Below the pieces are notes generated by a model that did not search any database, had not been told where the DNA came from, and saw only the letters and a program-made list of their open reading frames with translations. A DNA stretch of 52,193 nucleotides from NCBI RefSeq assembly GCF_947502445.1, contig NZ_CANMZW010000041.1, positions 1 to 52,193 on the forward strand. Reading direction: 5' to 3'. Shown piece after piece: positions 32,319 through 40,905 of the stretch. The stretch is from an uncultured Brevibacillus sp. GTDB lineage: Bacteria > Bacillota > Bacilli > Brevibacillales > Brevibacillaceae. Within the stretch, counting starts at the first letter, position 1. Each line of letters starts with the position of its first letter. The position numbers were made by a program, and so were the translations under genes.

Positions 32319-34034
32319 ATGAACGTAGAAAAAATTCCGGCAACGGAAGGCCGGTTTAATCTGCAGAATTATGATGAAACTTACGCCAATTTTGACTGGG
32401 CTGAAGTAGAAAAACAATTTACCTGGTACGAAACAGGCAAGGTAAACATGGCCTATGAGGCGATTGACCGCCACTTGTTGACAGACAAAAAAGACAAACC
32501 GGCTCTTTTTTATAGTGATTTAACCAGAGATGAGACGTACACCTATGCCCAATTGAGCGAACTATCCAATAAGTTTGGCAATGTTTTGCGCAAGCTTGGA
32601 ATTGCAAAAGGGGATCGTGTATTTGTATTCATGCCGCGCACTCCTGAGCTATATGTAAGCGTTTTAGGTACACTTAAAGTAGGGGCAATTGTTGGTCCGC
32701 TTTTCGAGGCTTTTATGGAAGCGGCTGTTCGTGACCGTTTGTCTGACAGTGAGGCTGTTGCTATCGTAACGATTCCGTCTCTTTTGCCTCGTATCCCTGT
32801 CAGCGAATTGCCGGCGCTCAAGCATGTTATCCTCGTTGGTGGGGCGGATGAGGAAAAAGAGGGAGTCGTCAGCTATGAAGCGGCGATGGCCGAAGCTTCG
32901 TCCGAGCTTGAAATCGAGTGGGTAGACCGCGAAGACGGCATGATTCTGCACTATACGTCGGGATCGACTGGTAAACCAAAAGGCGTGTTGCACGTACACA
33001 ATGTAATGATTCAACATCTGCAAACAGGTAAATGGGTATTGGATTTGCAAGACGACGATATTTACTGGTGCACGGCTGACCCTGGTTGGGTAACAGGTAC
33101 AGCCTACGGTATTTTCTCTCCATGGCTGAACGGTGTGACCAACGTCGTTCGTGGTGGCCGATTTACACCAGAGGATTGGTACAAGACAATTGAGAAATAC
33201 AAGGTCTCTGTTTGGTACAGTGCACCAACAGCTTTCCGTATGCTGATGGGAGCGGGCGATGAGGTAGTCAAACAATTTGATTTGTCCAGCCTGCGTCACG
33301 TATTGAGTGTGGGTGAACCACTCAATCCGGAGGTTGTATATTGGGGATTGCGCGTATTCAATCATCGCATTCACGATAACTGGTGGATGACCGAAACGGG
33401 TGGTCAGCTGATTTCCAACTTCCGAAGCATGGCGATCAAGCCGGGCTCCATGGGTAAACCAATCCCTGGGGTACACGCGGCAATCATCGACAATCAAGGA
33501 AATGAACTGCCACCAAATCGCATGGGCAATTTGGCAATCCGCGTAGGCTGGCCAGCGATGATGAGAAAAATCTGGAACAACCCAGCGAAGTACGAAGAGT
33601 ATTTCCATATTCCAGGCTGGTATGTTTCAGGTGACTCGGCGTATAAGGATGAAGAAGGCTATTTCTGGTTCCAAGGACGAATTGATGATGTGATCAATAC
33701 ATCCGGCGAGCGTGTTGGTCCATTTGAGGTAGAAAGCAAGCTCGTGGAGCACCCAGCCGTAGCAGAAGCAGGCGTCATCGGAAAGCCTGATCCTGTGCGC
33801 GGTGAAATTATTAAAGCATTCATCTCCTTGCGTGCTGGCTATGAGCCAAGTGATGCACTGATGGATGATATCCGCAAATTTGTTAAAGAAGGACTCGCTG
33901 CACACGCTGCACCGCGCGAGATTGAATTCCGCGACAAGCTGCCAAAAACGCGCTCCGGAAAAATCATGCGCCGTGTCCTCAAAGCATGGGAGCTGGGATT
34001 GCCAACGGGCGACCTGTCTACGATGGAAGACTAA
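32319..34034 (+). CDS. acsA: Acetyl-CoA synthetase (AMP-forming)
   Basis: 571 residues, essentially the length of B. subtilis AcsA. ATG 32319 follows AGGAGAGTG. ANL motifs are visible: ILHYTSGSTGKPKGVLH, DNWWMTETGG, YVSGDSAYKDEEGYFWFQGRIDDVINTSGERVG in segments along the chain, and the regulatory/catalytic lysine in PKTRSGKIMRR near the C-terminus. It converts acetate, CoA and ATP to acetyl-CoA. In B. subtilis that lysine is acetylated and is controlled by acuA/acuC, which are divergent neighbours there; they are not next to this gene. A terminator follows directly. Confidence 0.95.
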   Translation: MNVEKIPATEGRFNLQNYDETYANFDWAEVEKQFTWYETGKVNMAYEAIDRHLLTDKKDKPALFYSDLTRDETYTYAQLSELSNKFGNVLRKLGIAKGDRVFVFMPRTPELYVSVLGTLKVGAIVGPLFEAFMEAAVRDRLSDSEAVAIVTIPSLLPRIPVSELPALKHVILVGGADEEKEGVVSYEAAMAEASSELEIEWVDREDGMILHYTSGSTGKPKGVLHVHNVMIQHLQTGKWVLDLQDDDIYWCTADPGWVTGTAYGIFSPWLNGVTNVVRGGRFTPEDWYKTIEKYKVSVWYSAPTAFRMLMGAGDEVVKQFDLSSLRHVLSVGEPLNPEVVYWGLRVFNHRIHDNWWMTETGGQLISNFRSMAIKPGSMGKPIPGVHAAIIDNQGNELPPNRMGNLAIRVGWPAMMRKIWNNPAKYEEYFHIPGWYVSGDSAYKDEEGYFWFQGRIDDVINTSGERVGPFEVESKLVEHPAVAEAGVIGKPDPVRGEIIKAFISLRAGYEPSDALMDDIRKFVKEGLAAHAAPREIEFRDKLPKTRSGKIMRRVLKAWELGLPTGDLSTMED

Positions 34035-34040
34035 TCATCA

Positions 34041-34077
34041 AAAAAACCATCTTTCCACTTGGGAAGATGGTTTTTTT
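34041..34077. terminator. Bidirectional terminator
   Basis: A 10-bp stem (34047-34056 with 34061-34070) is flanked by A and T runs that extend the pairing on both sides, between convergent acsA and the CDF gene. Confidence 0.92.
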
Positions 34078-34118
34078 CTATACCGGCTAAAAAGCCACTA
34101 TTGATTGGGATGCTTCTT

Positions 34119-35093
34119 TCAATGACTGTGATGCTGATGCTCTCCCTCATGCGTATGAGAATGAGGAGCGCTCCCTCCCAGGCAGTCCAGATCCCCGTGC
34201 GTGACAGAGGAATTCTCAATTTGTATCGTAGCATGGCTGATTCCGAATTCATGCTGGAGTAGTTCAAGTGCTTCGTTCAAAATCGGATAGCTCGGCAAGC
34301 CATCTTCTACAATTAAATGGCAGGTAAGCGAGTCGAATCCAGATGTGACTGTCCAAATATGAAGATCGTGCACCTTGGTTACACCCGCAAGCTGGTTCAA
34401 TTTGCTTTCGACCGCCGTCGAGTCAATACGGGAGGGCGTGCTTTCCAGCAAAATATTGACGGAGTCTTTCGTTACACGCCAAGCGCTTAAAAGGATTAAT
34501 ACAGCAACGATCACACTGATCAGTGGATCGGCAATGTACCAGCCGAAGGACCACATTAAAATCCCGCCGATGATGGCGCCGACTGACCCCAGAAGATCAC
34601 CAAGCACGTGCAGAAAAGCACTGCGGACGTTCACATTGTCTTTGTAGTCACCACGCATCAGGACGAAGGCAGCAGCGATATTGGCTAATAGGCCGATTAT
34701 GGCAATAATGATCATTTTACCACTTGCGACTTGGGGAGGATCAAAGAGCCTTTGATACGCTTCCCAAAAAATGATCAAAGAGATGACAACCAGAGTTACG
34801 CCGTTTATCAATGCTGCCAATATCTCAAAGCGTTGGAGGCCAAACGTCCGCTTGGGGGTTGGCGGACGAGCTGCGATGTGAATCGCAATCAGACTCAGAA
34901 GTAGTGCTGAGGCATCACTCAGCATGTGACCCGCGTCGGAGAGCAAAGCCAAGCTATTGGTGAGGAAGCCCCCGATTACTTCCACGATCAAAAACAGTGT
35001 AATGATTACAAAGGAAACGAGTAACGCCCGCTTGCTGGCACCTTTACCATGATGATGGCCGTGACCGTCTCCGTGGTCGTGATGATGACCCAT
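34119..35093 (-). CDS. czcD: Cation diffusion facilitator, zinc exporter (CzcD/ZitB type)
   Basis: 324 residues. A His-rich N-terminus (GHHHDHGDGHGHHH), six transmembrane helices with the metal-site pairs HxxxD (DAGHMLSDA) and HVLGDLLGS, and a cytoplasmic C-terminal domain (HDLHIWTVTSGFDSLTCHL) ending in a His-rich tail. It exports Zn(II), possibly Co or Cd, in exchange for protons. Its ribosome-binding site lies inside the remains of a flavoprotein gene directly upstream, and an ArsR-type operator precedes that remnant, so metal-responsive transcription probably still reaches it. Confidence 0.93.
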   Translation of the reverse strand: MGHHHDHGDGHGHHHGKGASKRALLVSFVIITLFLIVEVIGGFLTNSLALLSDAGHMLSDASALLLSLIAIHIAARPPTPKRTFGLQRFEILAALINGVTLVVISLIIFWEAYQRLFDPPQVASGKMIIIAIIGLLANIAAAFVLMRGDYKDNVNVRSAFLHVLGDLLGSVGAIIGGILMWSFGWYIADPLISVIVAVLILLSAWRVTKDSVNILLESTPSRIDSTAVESKLNQLAGVTKVHDLHIWTVTSGFDSLTCHLIVEDGLPSYPILNEALELLQHEFGISHATIQIENSSVTHGDLDCLGGSAPHSHTHEGEHQHHSH

Positions 35094-35094
35094 A

Positions 35095-35744
35095 AGAATA
35101 CCTCATCTATAAATGTGGGGACCATCCGAATTTGTCCAGTCTGCTCTAATTGACGCAGCTCGGCTCGATACCCAAAAATCGGGTCGGGTTTTTTGCTGAG
35201 CCGCTTTCCTAGCCAGGAGGTGTTGGGTGCGGTCAATATTCCTGTGGCTCGCATGTAATCGAAAATAGTTTTCCCAAAAAGGATAGCGGCAGAAAAGACC
35301 GGGATTGACCCATAGAAAAAGTAACGGCTCGGCTGGCTGCCAGCTCTACAGCGAGCTGAGCCCCGGAGTTTCCCCCTCCCACTATCAAGACAGGACCGTC
35401 CTTCAGTTGCCACTCGTTTTTATAGCTGGACGTGTGCACCTGTCATACCTCATCTGAGAGGTCAGCTACAATCGGTGGCAGATACGGAGTATGGAAAGGT
35501 CCTGTGGCTACCACCAGCTTCTCCGTGTGATACAGCTCCTTCACCGGGGAAAGGAAGTCCGGGCAAATCGCAATAACGGCGAGGAGTGAATAAGACAAGT
35601 GAATCGTATAGCTCGCGCCAGCTCTCTCCGATCCGCTCATTTTTATCCAAAAAGAAGAAAGCGGCGCTGCTGCTTCTGTAAATAGTACCCAATCGATAAG
35701 CCTGCTTGATCTGTTCCGATCACAATCACATCGTAGTTGTTCAT
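35095..35744 (-). pseudogene. CzcO-like FAD/NAD(P) monooxygenase, decayed
   Basis: Pieces of a flavin monooxygenase-like protein occur in order but in different frames. MNNYDVIVIGTDQAGLSIG from 35744 (the dinucleotide motif has GTDQAG where GAGQAG is usual) is followed by LDKNERIGESWRELYDSLVL, then LVVATGPFHTPYLPPI. After an in-frame TGA near 35450 come the NADPH-binding GPVLIVGGGNSGAQLAVEL and finally SWLGKRLSKKPDPIFGY. At least three frameshifts, one stop and an internal deletion of roughly 60 codons (after LPGLPFPGEG) are visible. Such genes are often paired with czcD. The relic still supplies the leader and ribosome-binding site of the CDF gene. Confidence 0.85.
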
Positions 35745-35779
35745 AGAAAACGTCTTCTTTCATTGCGGTGTACATCTAA

Positions 35780-35824
35780 ATAGTACCACAAACAATTTAA
35801 TATTCAAGTAATTATTTGAATGTT
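35780..35824 (-). promoter_or_regulatory. Promoter with ArsR/SmtB-type operator
   Basis: On the minus strand, TTGAAT (35807-35802), 16-bp spacer and TACTAT (35785-35780) form a promoter for the flavoprotein-CDF unit. Its -35 lies within an inverted repeat, ATTCAA-N8-TTGAAT at 35802-35821, extendable to 9-bp arms with one mismatch (35799-35824). This resembles the sites of zinc-sensing ArsR-family repressors. No ArsR gene is present nearby. Confidence 0.6.
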
Positions 35825-35832
35825 TTTTAAAA

Positions 35833-35862
35833 GAAAGACCGTCAAGGAATCAACGGTCTTTC
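35833..35862 (-). terminator. Terminator of the HETAGH-protein gene
   Basis: A perfect 10-bp stem (35833-35842 with 35853-35862) with a 10-nt loop, followed on the minus strand by TTTT. Confidence 0.75.
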
Positions 35863-35898
35863 GCTAGCGTATTTGATAACTGTTTCATACCACATACA

Positions 35899-37260
35899 TC
35901 AACTTGCAGAACGAGAATAAATACGGTGTGGCGTCAAATCTCCAGGATGACGCACATAGAGGGGACCCCAGGAAGGATTGGCATCATGCATGCTTTTCAG
36001 GAGACGGGTCATCCCTGAGAAGGCTGTTGCGACAGACACTTCTCCTGCGATGGCTCCTGTTACGGCAGCTGCAACCACATGGGCGGCATACATGCCGGAT
36101 ACGACACAATCCTGAACCTTGGTTGAGTTCAACAGATGAGCGCGCACTTCTTGGACAATACGTTCATCGTGATTGTGCCAGTTTTGAATATCACCGAGGG
36201 TATGTCCCTCCAGACTCAACAGCCGAGTCTGTGTGATAGCGCGTGCTACGACCGTAGCTGATTGCTTGATTAGCTCCGCATCATAGCTTGTTCGGCCAAG
36301 TGTAATAGAAGTAAGGTCCTTGTCCGTTTCTTCCTGCAGGGCGTTTGCCCAATCTGCTGCATTATCAAAATGAAGCAAGCGCACGGTCTCGGCAGCGAGA
36401 TAGCCACGCAAAATATCAGCAGGGTGTGAGTCGTTCTGCGGTCCTGTATTACGCAAAAGGGGTTTTCCTGTATAAGCTTGATTCAAGCCACGGAAATACC
36501 CGATTAATCCGATTCCAGCAGCAGGCCCGGTGTTTAATATACCCAGTACGTCAGATGCGGTCTCATCGATTCGCAACGACCAATAATCGGCTAGGGCGCG
36601 ATTGTCCAGCTCACTCCATAGTGCGTCGTATACTGCCTTTTGCAGCTCACCAAGCAGCCCGGTGTCCACATGCAATATGTCATGTCCTGCCGTCTCATGT
36701 CCGAGTGCTGACCAAGCCAGAAGTCCATGGCGCGCATTGGCTGGAGGTAAATTGACAATTCCGGTTTTCAGTCCAAAATGCGAAGCGGCTTCTACCGTCC
36801 ACGTATAAGGACCATAGTGAGGCCGTCCCCATTTGACGAGAGGAGCGATCATGCTTTGGTCAGGAGGTTTGATTCCTTTCCTGTCCTCCTCGCTCAAAAA
36901 GCCGTCATACAAATCACTTACCACTTCCTGAAAGGCATCTGTGGCTTCCTGTTCGTACCCTTCTTTATTCTGCAAGATGGCTTGGGCTATATCACAAAAC
37001 AGCCCGGCCTCGCGTTCCTTGTTCGGATCACGCCGCATCATGTTCAGAAATCCAGCCTCGGTTAGCTTGTCCATTGCCTGCATAAACGGATGGAACACTT
37101 GCTCGCGGTAAAGTGGTGGGAGAGAGGTTGCTGCGTCATGTAGGCGTTCGAATAAGGAGTGATACTCAGTAGGATCGAGAGGACCCATATTCTTGTCCAA
37201 GGCAGCAGTCGTTACGTCCTCCATACTTTGTTGCAGATGACGAAAATCAGGATGGTTCAT
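35899..37260 (-). CDS. Unrecognised 453-residue protein with HExxGH motif
   Basis: Starts at ATG 37260, 8 bases after GGAGG; an in-frame TTG at 37275 overlaps that site. There is no signal peptide or membrane helix. The N-terminal ~120 residues are helical and acidic. Around the middle lies ALGHETAGHDILH (H188, E189, H193), a six-residue HExxGH zinc motif like that of dipeptidyl-peptidase III (family M49). About 40 residues later comes RIDETASDVLG (E233, D237), in the place where M49 has its third ligand in EECRAE. The chain is shorter than M49 enzymes and otherwise unlike them as far as I can see. A cytosolic zinc hydrolase is the best guess; it could also be a new family. It is monocistronic. 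Confidence 0.6.
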   Translation of the reverse strand: MNHPDFRHLQQSMEDVTTAALDKNMGPLDPTEYHSLFERLHDAATSLPPLYREQVFHPFMQAMDKLTEAGFLNMMRRDPNKEREAGLFCDIAQAILQNKEGYEQEATDAFQEVVSDLYDGFLSEEDRKGIKPPDQSMIAPLVKWGRPHYGPYTWTVEAASHFGLKTGIVNLPPANARHGLLAWSALGHETAGHDILHVDTGLLGELQKAVYDALWSELDNRALADYWSLRIDETASDVLGILNTGPAAGIGLIGYFRGLNQAYTGKPLLRNTGPQNDSHPADILRGYLAAETVRLLHFDNAADWANALQEETDKDLTSITLGRTSYDAELIKQSATVVARAITQTRLLSLEGHTLGDIQNWHNHDERIVQEVRAHLLNSTKVQDCVVSGMYAAHVVAAAVTGAIAGEVSVATAFSGMTRLLKSMHDANPSWGPLYVRHPGDLTPHRIYSRSAS

Positions 37261-37495
37261 GCGTGACGCCTCCAATCGTACAGAGATTTGGCTCTGAACA
37301 GCGAGTTACGTCAAATCATAGTGTGCGGCTTGTTTGGGGACTCGCCTCCTTTCCTGCAGGAATGGAAGAGAAGTGTGTGGGTAAAAGAAGTGTGTCTCCC
37401 TATTATAAGAGAGCTGAATTGGAAAAAAAAGATAGAGCTGATAGGTGATTAGTCACAATAATAGCGAAATGGGGCAGGATTTTTATGCCAAAGTA

Positions 37496-37520
37496 TATAA
37501 TTAGGAATCATAACGATTTA
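37496..37520 (+). promoter_or_regulatory. -10 element overlapped by a probable Zur box
   Basis: TATAAT at 37496-37501 overlaps 37498-37520. On the minus strand this reads TAAATCGTTAT-G-ATTCCTAATTA, agreeing at 18 of 22 positions with the B. subtilis Zur consensus as I recall it (TAAATCGTAAT-N-ATTACGATTTA). Repression of ycgR-ycgQ by zinc-loaded Zur is inferred. No convincing -35 is seen. Confidence 0.55.
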
Positions 37521-37543
37521 TATTCGGAAAGGAGGAAGTCAGT

Positions 37544-38548
37544 TTGCTCGCGAAAATCCGTCACTTTTTCATAGAGATTCTCGGGGCGCTCATTCTTGGA
37601 CTTGCCGTAGTCGTGTTGACCGTAAACGGAACTTCTGACATTTTCGCTGGCTGGAAAATGGAATGGTCCCCGCGATGGCTGGATGTAAAAACATTTTTTC
37701 TGAGCATCGTTCTGGAAGCCATTCCGTTTGTGCTGCTCGGTATATTTTTTTCAGCCTTTATCCAGACCTTTATTTCAGAGGAGCAGGTCAGGCGCTGGAC
37801 ACCTAAGAGCATGATCATTGGCTTGCCGTTTGCAGGCTTGCTTGGCTTTTTGTTTCCCGTCTGCGAATGTGCCATTATTCCGGTCGTTCGTCGCTTGATC
37901 CAAAAAGGGATGCCGCTGCCTGTCGGAATCACATTTTTACTCGCAGGTCCAATCGTGAATCCGGTTGTGCTTTCTTCTACCTATATCGCTTTTACACGCC
38001 AGCCTGATATGGCGTTGTATCGAGGTGTTGCCGGTTTTGCTGTAGCGATTATTGTCGGGCTGCTCGTTTTTCTCTTTGTAAAGAACAATCCGCTTCGCCT
38101 CGGCATGGAATCGCAGATACGACATGAAGCCCTGCACACAGAGGCAGTGCGTGGAAAGCTGTCAGCTACTTTCTCTCATGCGGTGGACGAATTTTTTGAC
38201 ATGGGGAAATATTTACTGTTTGGTGCCTTTATCAGTGCGCTGCTGCAGGTGTATGTCAGCAGGGATATGCTCGTAAATATCGGTCAGACACCACTTACCT
38301 CCAACCTGGTGATGATGGGAATGGCATATCTCTTCTCCCTTTGCTCGGAGGCAGATGCGTTTATTGCAGCGTCCTTCTCCAATACCTTTCAAAGCAGCTC
38401 ATTGCTTGCGTTTCTTGTTTTTGGTCCCATGCTAGATTTCAAAACAACCTTGATGCTGCTCAGTACGTTTCGCTTCGGTTTTGTAGTCAAGCTTGTGGTG
38501 GCGGTAACGGTTCTCGTCTTGGCGATTACTATGCTGATGCCGGTGTAG
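37544..38548 (+). CDS. ycgR: UPF0718 / DUF318 permease (YcgR-like)
   Basis: 334 residues from TTG 37544, 8 bases after AAAGGAGG. It has about eight transmembrane helices with the family motif GFLFPVCECAIIPVVRRLIQKGMPLPVGITF near residue 105-135 and the second half motif FSLCSEADAFIAASF. The conserved Cys-x-Cys/Glu in PVCECAIIP suggests metal or thiol chemistry in the membrane. The substrate is unknown. It is followed 13 bases later by its usual partner, a TIGR03943 protein, and lies behind a probable Zur box, which together point to zinc. Confidence 0.88.
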   Translation: MLAKIRHFFIEILGALILGLAVVVLTVNGTSDIFAGWKMEWSPRWLDVKTFFLSIVLEAIPFVLLGIFFSAFIQTFISEEQVRRWTPKSMIIGLPFAGLLGFLFPVCECAIIPVVRRLIQKGMPLPVGITFLLAGPIVNPVVLSSTYIAFTRQPDMALYRGVAGFAVAIIVGLLVFLFVKNNPLRLGMESQIRHEALHTEAVRGKLSATFSHAVDEFFDMGKYLLFGAFISALLQVYVSRDMLVNIGQTPLTSNLVMMGMAYLFSLCSEADAFIAASFSNTFQSSSLLAFLVFGPMLDFKTTLMLLSTFRFGFVVKLVVAVTVLVLAITMLMPV

Positions 38549-38561
38549 GGGAGGAAAGGAT

Positions 38562-39602
38562 ATGGATCAGACCAGGTTGAAGCGTCATTATTTGATCAGA
38601 AGTGTGATTTTGACTGGATTCACCTTGCTCTTGACATATTTGATCGTGTCTGAGAAGCTGAGCCATTATTTAGCTCCACGCCTTCACATGTTCAGCTACG
38701 TGACATTAGGAATTTTGGTGATTTTGACAGTAGTCAGTATTCGTCAGGCGATCGTCGGTGCGAATGAATATGATTGTGACTGCGAGGACGTACATAAGGT
38801 ACCGCGCTCCCCGTGGATTTCGCTCATCGTATACGGACTGTTTCTTTTGCCGCTTGCCATGGGGTTTCTCATGCCTGACAAAATATTGGGCAGTGACGTT
38901 GCAGAAAAAAGGGGAATTACCTTGCTCAGTAACGATGTGAGAAAGCTGGCAGAAGTCGCGGCAGCCACTGAGTCAGCAAAAAGCAATACAGACATTGCTG
39001 ACAACCGTAATTCCACTGACCCGTCGCTGTCAGCAGGTGATACAAAGCCAGCACCTGAAGCTGGGTCAGAACAAGTGGAGGAAAGTAATCAGGAGCAGGG
39101 TCCAAGCGATGCCACCCAGCAGGAGCCAGCAGACATAGAGGATGAGCAAATCCGTAAACGCTTTGATACAAATGGCTTTGGGGATTTTTATACGGATTTG
39201 GCGGTGTCTTTGTATAAGCAACCAGTGATCGACCTGCACGAAAAAGTCTTTCTCGATGGTTTGACCACGATGGAGCTGTATGCCAAGGAATTTGCAGGTA
39301 AAGAAATGGAAATTCTCGGCTTCGTGTACAGGCAAACAGATTTTTCTGCCGAGCAGTTTGTGGTGGCGAGATTTTCGGTGTCCTGCTGCACAGCTGATGC
39401 AAGTGTATTCGGCATTTTGGTAGAGAAGCCAGACGGTAGCAAGTGGGCAAAGGACAGCTGGGTGAAGGTGCGCGGCAAGCTCGAACTCAGAAAAGTAGAT
39501 GGATTTGACATGCTCATGCTAAAAGCAAATCAGGTTGAACCTGTAAAAGCACCAAAAGACCCGTATGTCTATTACAGCTACGATGCAGCATCAAACAGCT
39601 AG
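38562..39602 (+). CDS. ycgQ: TIGR03943 family protein (YcgQ-like)
   Basis: 346 residues; ATG 38562 follows GGGGAGGAAAGG. Two N-terminal membrane helices, a short cysteine pair (DCDCED) and a third helix (WISLIVYGLFLLPLAMGFLM) come first. A low-complexity acidic Ser/Glu/Pro/Gln linker (~135-195) leads to an extracytoplasmic beta-rich domain with the conserved VARFSVSCCTADASVFGILVE. The CC-x-AD motif is typical of the family and could bind metal. It partners the UPF0718 permease and is probably part of the same zinc-regulated transport system. Confidence 0.88.
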   Translation: MDQTRLKRHYLIRSVILTGFTLLLTYLIVSEKLSHYLAPRLHMFSYVTLGILVILTVVSIRQAIVGANEYDCDCEDVHKVPRSPWISLIVYGLFLLPLAMGFLMPDKILGSDVAEKRGITLLSNDVRKLAEVAAATESAKSNTDIADNRNSTDPSLSAGDTKPAPEAGSEQVEESNQEQGPSDATQQEPADIEDEQIRKRFDTNGFGDFYTDLAVSLYKQPVIDLHEKVFLDGLTTMELYAKEFAGKEMEILGFVYRQTDFSAEQFVVARFSVSCCTADASVFGILVEKPDGSKWAKDSWVKVRGKLELRKVDGFDMLMLKANQVEPVKAPKDPYVYYSYDAASNS

Positions 39603-39621
39603 TGAAAGGGAGGGTGTTCAT

Positions 39622-39678
39622 GTGAGTCAGTCGATCGCGATCAAAAATACTCTGTCCTTTTTTGAAAAGAGAAAATAA
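39622..39678 (+). CDS. Possible 18-residue ORF after ycgQ
   Basis: GTG 39622 lies 7 bases after AAGGGAGGG and opens an 18-codon frame (MSQSIAIKNTLSFFEKRK). The site is as good as those of real genes nearby, and a terminator follows at once. It may be the stump of a third operon gene removed by deletion, a leader-like peptide, or chance. No family is recognisable. Confidence 0.3.
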   Translation: MSQSIAIKNTLSFFEKRK

Positions 39679-39682
39679 ATAC

Positions 39683-39719
39683 AAAAAGCTGGCATCCCCC
39701 ATGGAGACGTCAGCTTTTT
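39683..39719. terminator. Bidirectional terminator
   Basis: AAAAAGCTG (39683-39691) pairs with CAGCTTTTT (39711-39719), between the ycgRQ unit and the convergent SET gene. Confidence 0.85.
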
Positions 39720-39729
39720 CGCATTTTCG

Positions 39730-40119
39730 TTATTTGTTTTCTTCTTCCTCATAAAACCAGAGTGGGTCATCACAATCGACATCGCCGTTATAATTGATCA
39801 AGATTTCTTCTCCAGCAGCAATGTCCGTATACGCATAAAAATCAAATGTGTGATTATCAAAGTTGATGTCATACGTGGCATTCGGCGTGTACGAGTGGTT
39901 GAACAGCATGCCATACCCGAGAAGAATAGCAGTGTGGTTAGCACCGTATTCGAACGCGTAATCAGCAAGCAAGGTTTTCTCGATATGATCATGCTCCTCA
40001 TTCGGATAGGGAAGGACAGGGGCTTCGTGGATGAGATCACCTTTTGCAATGTCGCGTGTAGCAAATACGCCTCTATTCAAATCTCCGTTGCTCAGCTTGG
40101 AAGTCTTTACTTCTATCAT
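39730..40119 (-). CDS. SET-domain protein
   Basis: 129 residues, a nearly bare SET domain. RGVFATRDIAKGDLI is the SAM-binding N-terminal motif, MLFNHSYTPNATYD carries the NHS core, and GEEILINY is the C-terminal motif with the catalytic-type tyrosine. Bacterial single-domain SET proteins of this size are probable protein lysine methyltransferases; the target is unknown. It is monocistronic. Confidence 0.88.
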   Translation of the reverse strand: MIEVKTSKLSNGDLNRGVFATRDIAKGDLIHEAPVLPYPNEEHDHIEKTLLADYAFEYGANHTAILLGYGMLFNHSYTPNATYDINFDNHTFDFYAYTDIAAGEEILINYNGDVDCDDPLWFYEEEENK

Positions 40120-40254
40120 GAATCATCACCTGCGTTCTTTTGACTGTGGAGTTTTTCCTTTTTAAGAATGACAGTTGATTCCGCTGAACGCAACCATTTT
40201 TACTATCGAACTGCAGTGGGGATAGCTGGAAGCTGTTGTCGTATTGGCATAAGA

Positions 40255-40905
40255 TTACTTTTTCATGACCAGATGATGACGAACAGCATAGGCTGCGAGC
40301 TGGACGCGATTTGCTAGCTGCAATTTTTCCAGGATGTTTTTCAAATGATTTTTTACGGTATTTTCAGCGATGATCAGGGCCTCGCTAATTTCTCTATTCG
40401 TCTTTCCAGCGCCAACGTATATGACGATTTCACGCTCACGTGGGGTCAGAACATCAGGGACAGCCTCGTCCAAATGTTCCTCCTGCCTGAAACGATATAG
40501 CAGCCGAGTAGCCATCTCACGTGATAGCTCACTGTCCTCCCCAAGCAAGGCATGAAGATAGTTGACCCAATCATCTGGCTCCAGATTTTTTAGCAGGTAG
40601 CCTTGGGCACCGAACTGAATAGCTGTAATCAGATCGGCCACATCGTCAGAGATGCTCAGAATGACGACCTTGATGTGTGGGTATGCCTTTTTTACTTCGC
40701 GTGTAGCTTCTAGCCCGCTCCACTTGGGCATGTTGATATCCATCAAAACCAGGTCTGGCTGCAGCTTGCCACAAAGCTCGAAGGCCTCTTCGCCATTTTC
40801 TGCCTCACCGATCACCTCAAAAGATGGGTCGGCGTCGAGCAGACTTCGAATCGCCATGCGTGCCATCGGATGATCATCGGCAATTAAAACACGGTAACCG
40901 TTCAT
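40255..40905 (-). CDS. NarL/DegU-family response regulator
   Basis: 216 residues. The receiver domain has acidic pocket ADD (residues 9-11), phospho-acceptor D in VLMDINMP (~55) and lysine in LLKNL (~105). The C-terminal LuxR-type HTH is intact (LTPREREIVIYVGAGKTNRE, then ENTVKNHLKNILEKL). Its start overlaps the end of the kinase gene upstream by four bases (ATGA), so they form a coupled two-component system. The genes it controls are not indicated by neighbours. Confidence 0.94.
   Translation of the reverse strand: MNGYRVLIADDHPMARMAIRSLLDADPSFEVIGEAENGEEAFELCGKLQPDLVLMDINMPKWSGLEATREVKKAYPHIKVVILSISDDVADLITAIQFGAQGYLLKNLEPDDWVNYLHALLGEDSELSREMATRLLYRFRQEEHLDEAVPDVLTPREREIVIYVGAGKTNREISEALIIAENTVKNHLKNILEKLQLANRVQLAAYAVRHHLVMKK

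Noticed and set aside
32664..33608. Minus-strand frame of 314 codons inside acsA
   Set aside because: Antisense reading of conserved acetyl-CoA synthetase sequence with no recognisable motif or start signal.
35006..35413. 135-codon frame as an intact gene
   Set aside because: It is a chance frame across the flavoprotein relic and the start of the CDF gene.
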